Assembly: GCA_002426195.1 (NCBI GenBank)
Contig: DIOT01000035.1
Coordinates: 1 to 6,727, forward strand
From: Bacteroidales bacterium UBA5507
GTDB taxonomy: Bacteria; Bacteroidota; Bacteroidia; Bacteroidales; Lentimicrobiaceae
Direction of reading: 5' to 3'
Length of the DNA: 6,727 nucleotides
The notes under the pieces were generated by a model. The model was given only the letters and a program-made list of their open reading frames with translations. It was not told where the DNA came from and searched no databases. Positions 5,289-6,727 of the stretch are shown here, one piece after another (the stretch's first letter is position 1; every line of letters begins with the position of its first letter). The translations under genes and the position numbers were made by a program.

Positions 5289-6727
5289 ATGAAGAAGCAT
5301 AAAAATTTGCTCAAATCTCTGATTATTCTACTGGGATTATCATTTATGGGTAGTGCTTTTGCGCAATCTGTAAATGTCACCGGTAAAATAACAGATGGTG
5401 CTGATGGTAATACAATGCCCGGAGTTACCATCGTAGTAAAAAATACAACTTCCGGAACTACCTCTGATATAAACGGTCAATTTAGCCTGACTGTTGATCA
5501 GAGTGCAACTCTTGTTTTTTCATTCATTGGATATGAAACACAGGAAATTGCTGTGGGAAATAATAGAGTAATAAATGTAACAATGAAACCGGAACTCACC
5601 GAACTGGAGGAACTGGTTGTAATTGGCTACGGTACGCAAAAAAAATCAGACAGAACGGGCGCTGTAATCAATGTGCAGGCTGAAGACATGAACAGAGGTG
5701 TGCTTCAGGATCCTATTCAGGGTATGCAGGGAAAGGCTGCCGGTGTTCTTATCACAAAAAAGGGGGGAGACCCTAATTCGGGATTCTCGGTAAGAGTTAG
5801 AGGTGCTTCTAGTTTGGAAACTGATACTCAGCCTTTATATGTTGTCGACGGTGTTCCCGGAGTTGATGCAACTACAATTGCACCTGAAGATATTGAGTCA
5901 TTCAACATTCTGAAAGACGCTTCTGCAGCTGCAATTTACGGTTCAAGAGGTGCTCACGGAGTTGTTATTATTACTACCAAGAAAGGTTCAACAAAAGGAA
6001 ACAGGATTGAGTTCTCATCTTATGTTTCTACCGAAAGTGTAGCTAATAGACTGAAGATGTTGTCAGCCGATCAGATCAGGTCGTATGTTCAGGAAAACGG
6101 ACTTAATTTTATTGATAATGGAGCCAACACCGATTGGCAGGATGAGATATATCGTACAGGAACATCACAGAATTACAATCTTGCAGTAAGCGGAAGTACT
6201 TCAAAAGGTGTGTACAGAGCATCTGTTTCACATCAGGATTTTAAAGGTGTTGTTATAGGCAGTGAAAAGCAGAGAACTATTGGCCGTATCAATATAGACG
6301 ATAAGTTTTTCAATGAAAGGTTAACAGTTTCTGCCGGATTAGCCGGAACGTTTGAAAAAAATGATTACATCAATTACACATCAAACGGTCCCATGGATGT
6401 TATTTATCACATGATTCAGCGAAATCCAACCGATCCTGTTTATGATGAAGAAGGCAACTATTTTGAGTTTCAGAGAGAGTTTAATTACTGGAATCCTGTT
6501 GCTTTAGCCAATGAAATAACAAATGAAAGAGATGCAAAGGATTTCTTTAGTTTTTTAAGGGCAGATCTGGAAATCATTGAAGGTTTATATGGCGGAGTTA
6601 ATGTATCCTATGTAAGAGATGATAATGAAAACTTTTACTTTGAACCGTCTACTTTACAACAAGGTGCATTTGTAGGATATGGCAAGAGAAATTATGATAA
6701 CCACAGTTCTAAACTGATTGAAACCAC
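5289..6727 (+). CDS. SusC/RagA-family TonB-linked outer-membrane receptor (3' truncated)
   Basis: N-terminal 479 residues of an outer-membrane barrel that imports glycan fragments or other large ligands with TonB energy and a SusD-type lipoprotein lid. The frame is open to the window edge, and family members are usually about 1000 residues, so roughly half is missing. Order of parts: signal peptide (1-25, basic MKKHK, hydrophobic core, cleavage after SAFA); carboxypeptidase-regulatory-like beta-sandwich (about 28-100, with GKITD, MPGVTIVVK, TSDINGQFSL and FIGYETQ); the Ton-box/linker LVVIGYGTQKK (109-119); plug domain (about 120-233) with the SusC signatures PLYVVDGVPG (182-191), EDIESFNILKDASAAAIYG (200-218), SRGAHGVVIITTKKG (219-233); then the first barrel strands. 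There is no N-terminal extension of the kind that signals to an anti-sigma factor, which fits control by the divergent LacI-type regulator. The substrate cannot be predicted. The start is the ATG directly before the signal peptide. Confidence 0.95.
   Translation, partial: MKKHKNLLKSLIILLGLSFMGSAFAQSVNVTGKITDGADGNTMPGVTIVVKNTTSGTTSDINGQFSLTVDQSATLVFSFIGYETQEIAVGNNRVINVTMKPELTELEELVVIGYGTQKKSDRTGAVINVQAEDMNRGVLQDPIQGMQGKAAGVLITKKGGDPNSGFSVRVRGASSLETDTQPLYVVDGVPGVDATTIAPEDIESFNILKDASAAAIYGSRGAHGVVIITTKKGSTKGNRIEFSSYVSTESVANRLKMLSADQIRSYVQENGLNFIDNGANTDWQDEIYRTGTSQNYNLAVSGSTSKGVYRASVSHQDFKGVVIGSEKQRTIGRINIDDKFFNERLTVSAGLAGTFEKNDYINYTSNGPMDVIYHMIQRNPTDPVYDEEGNYFEFQREFNYWNPVALANEITNERDAKDFFSFLRADLEIIEGLYGGVNVSYVRDDNENFYFEPSTLQQGAFVGYGKRNYDNHSSKLIET

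Overview
The window looks like chromosomal DNA of a Bacteroidota (Bacteroidetes) bacterium. The evidence is a SusC/RagA-type TonB-linked outer-membrane receptor, -7 motifs of the Bacteroidota form TAnnTTTG upstream of two genes, AT-rich leaders without clear Shine-Dalgarno sequences, and an LPS-heptose gene implying a Gram-negative envelope. Genus or species cannot be named from the sequence alone. There are four complete genes and one truncated gene. I see no tRNA, rRNA, CRISPR array, insertion sequence or phage gene.

Left part (1-2120, minus strand): a two-gene unit in which a secreted alkaline phosphatase (975-2069) is followed, with a 4-base ATGA stop/start overlap, by ADP-L-glycero-D-manno-heptose-6-epimerase (hldD, 13-978). 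A perfect Bacteroidota -7 motif lies just upstream of the signal-peptide start of the phosphatase. The pair joins periplasmic phosphate release to LPS inner-core heptose synthesis, an association that is not an obvious pathway.

Middle part (2121-3743): a divergent intergenic region with three alternating AGTGT/ACACT half-sites leads into a plus-strand major facilitator transporter (2230-3633). Its sequence resembles the animal lysosomal dipeptide carrier MFSD1 more than the usual bacterial sugar or drug carriers, including a Glu and an Arg at the same 31-residue spacing. It is closed by a long hairpin terminator. A second, U-tract-flanked bidirectional hairpin separates it from the convergent regulator gene.

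Right part (3744-6727): a LacI/GalR-family regulator on the minus strand (3943-4953) is divergent from a SusC-like receptor on the plus strand (5289 to the window end, truncated). The 335-base gap between them contains a perfect 12-bp CG-centred palindrome of LacI-operator form. This is the likely start of a polysaccharide- or glycan-utilisation locus controlled by the LacI protein. SusD and the enzymes, if present, would lie beyond the right edge.

I find no convincing wholly new system. The points most worth following are the MFSD1-like carrier, the phosphatase-hldD coupling, the LacI/operator/susC arrangement, and the structured tail between the convergent genes.
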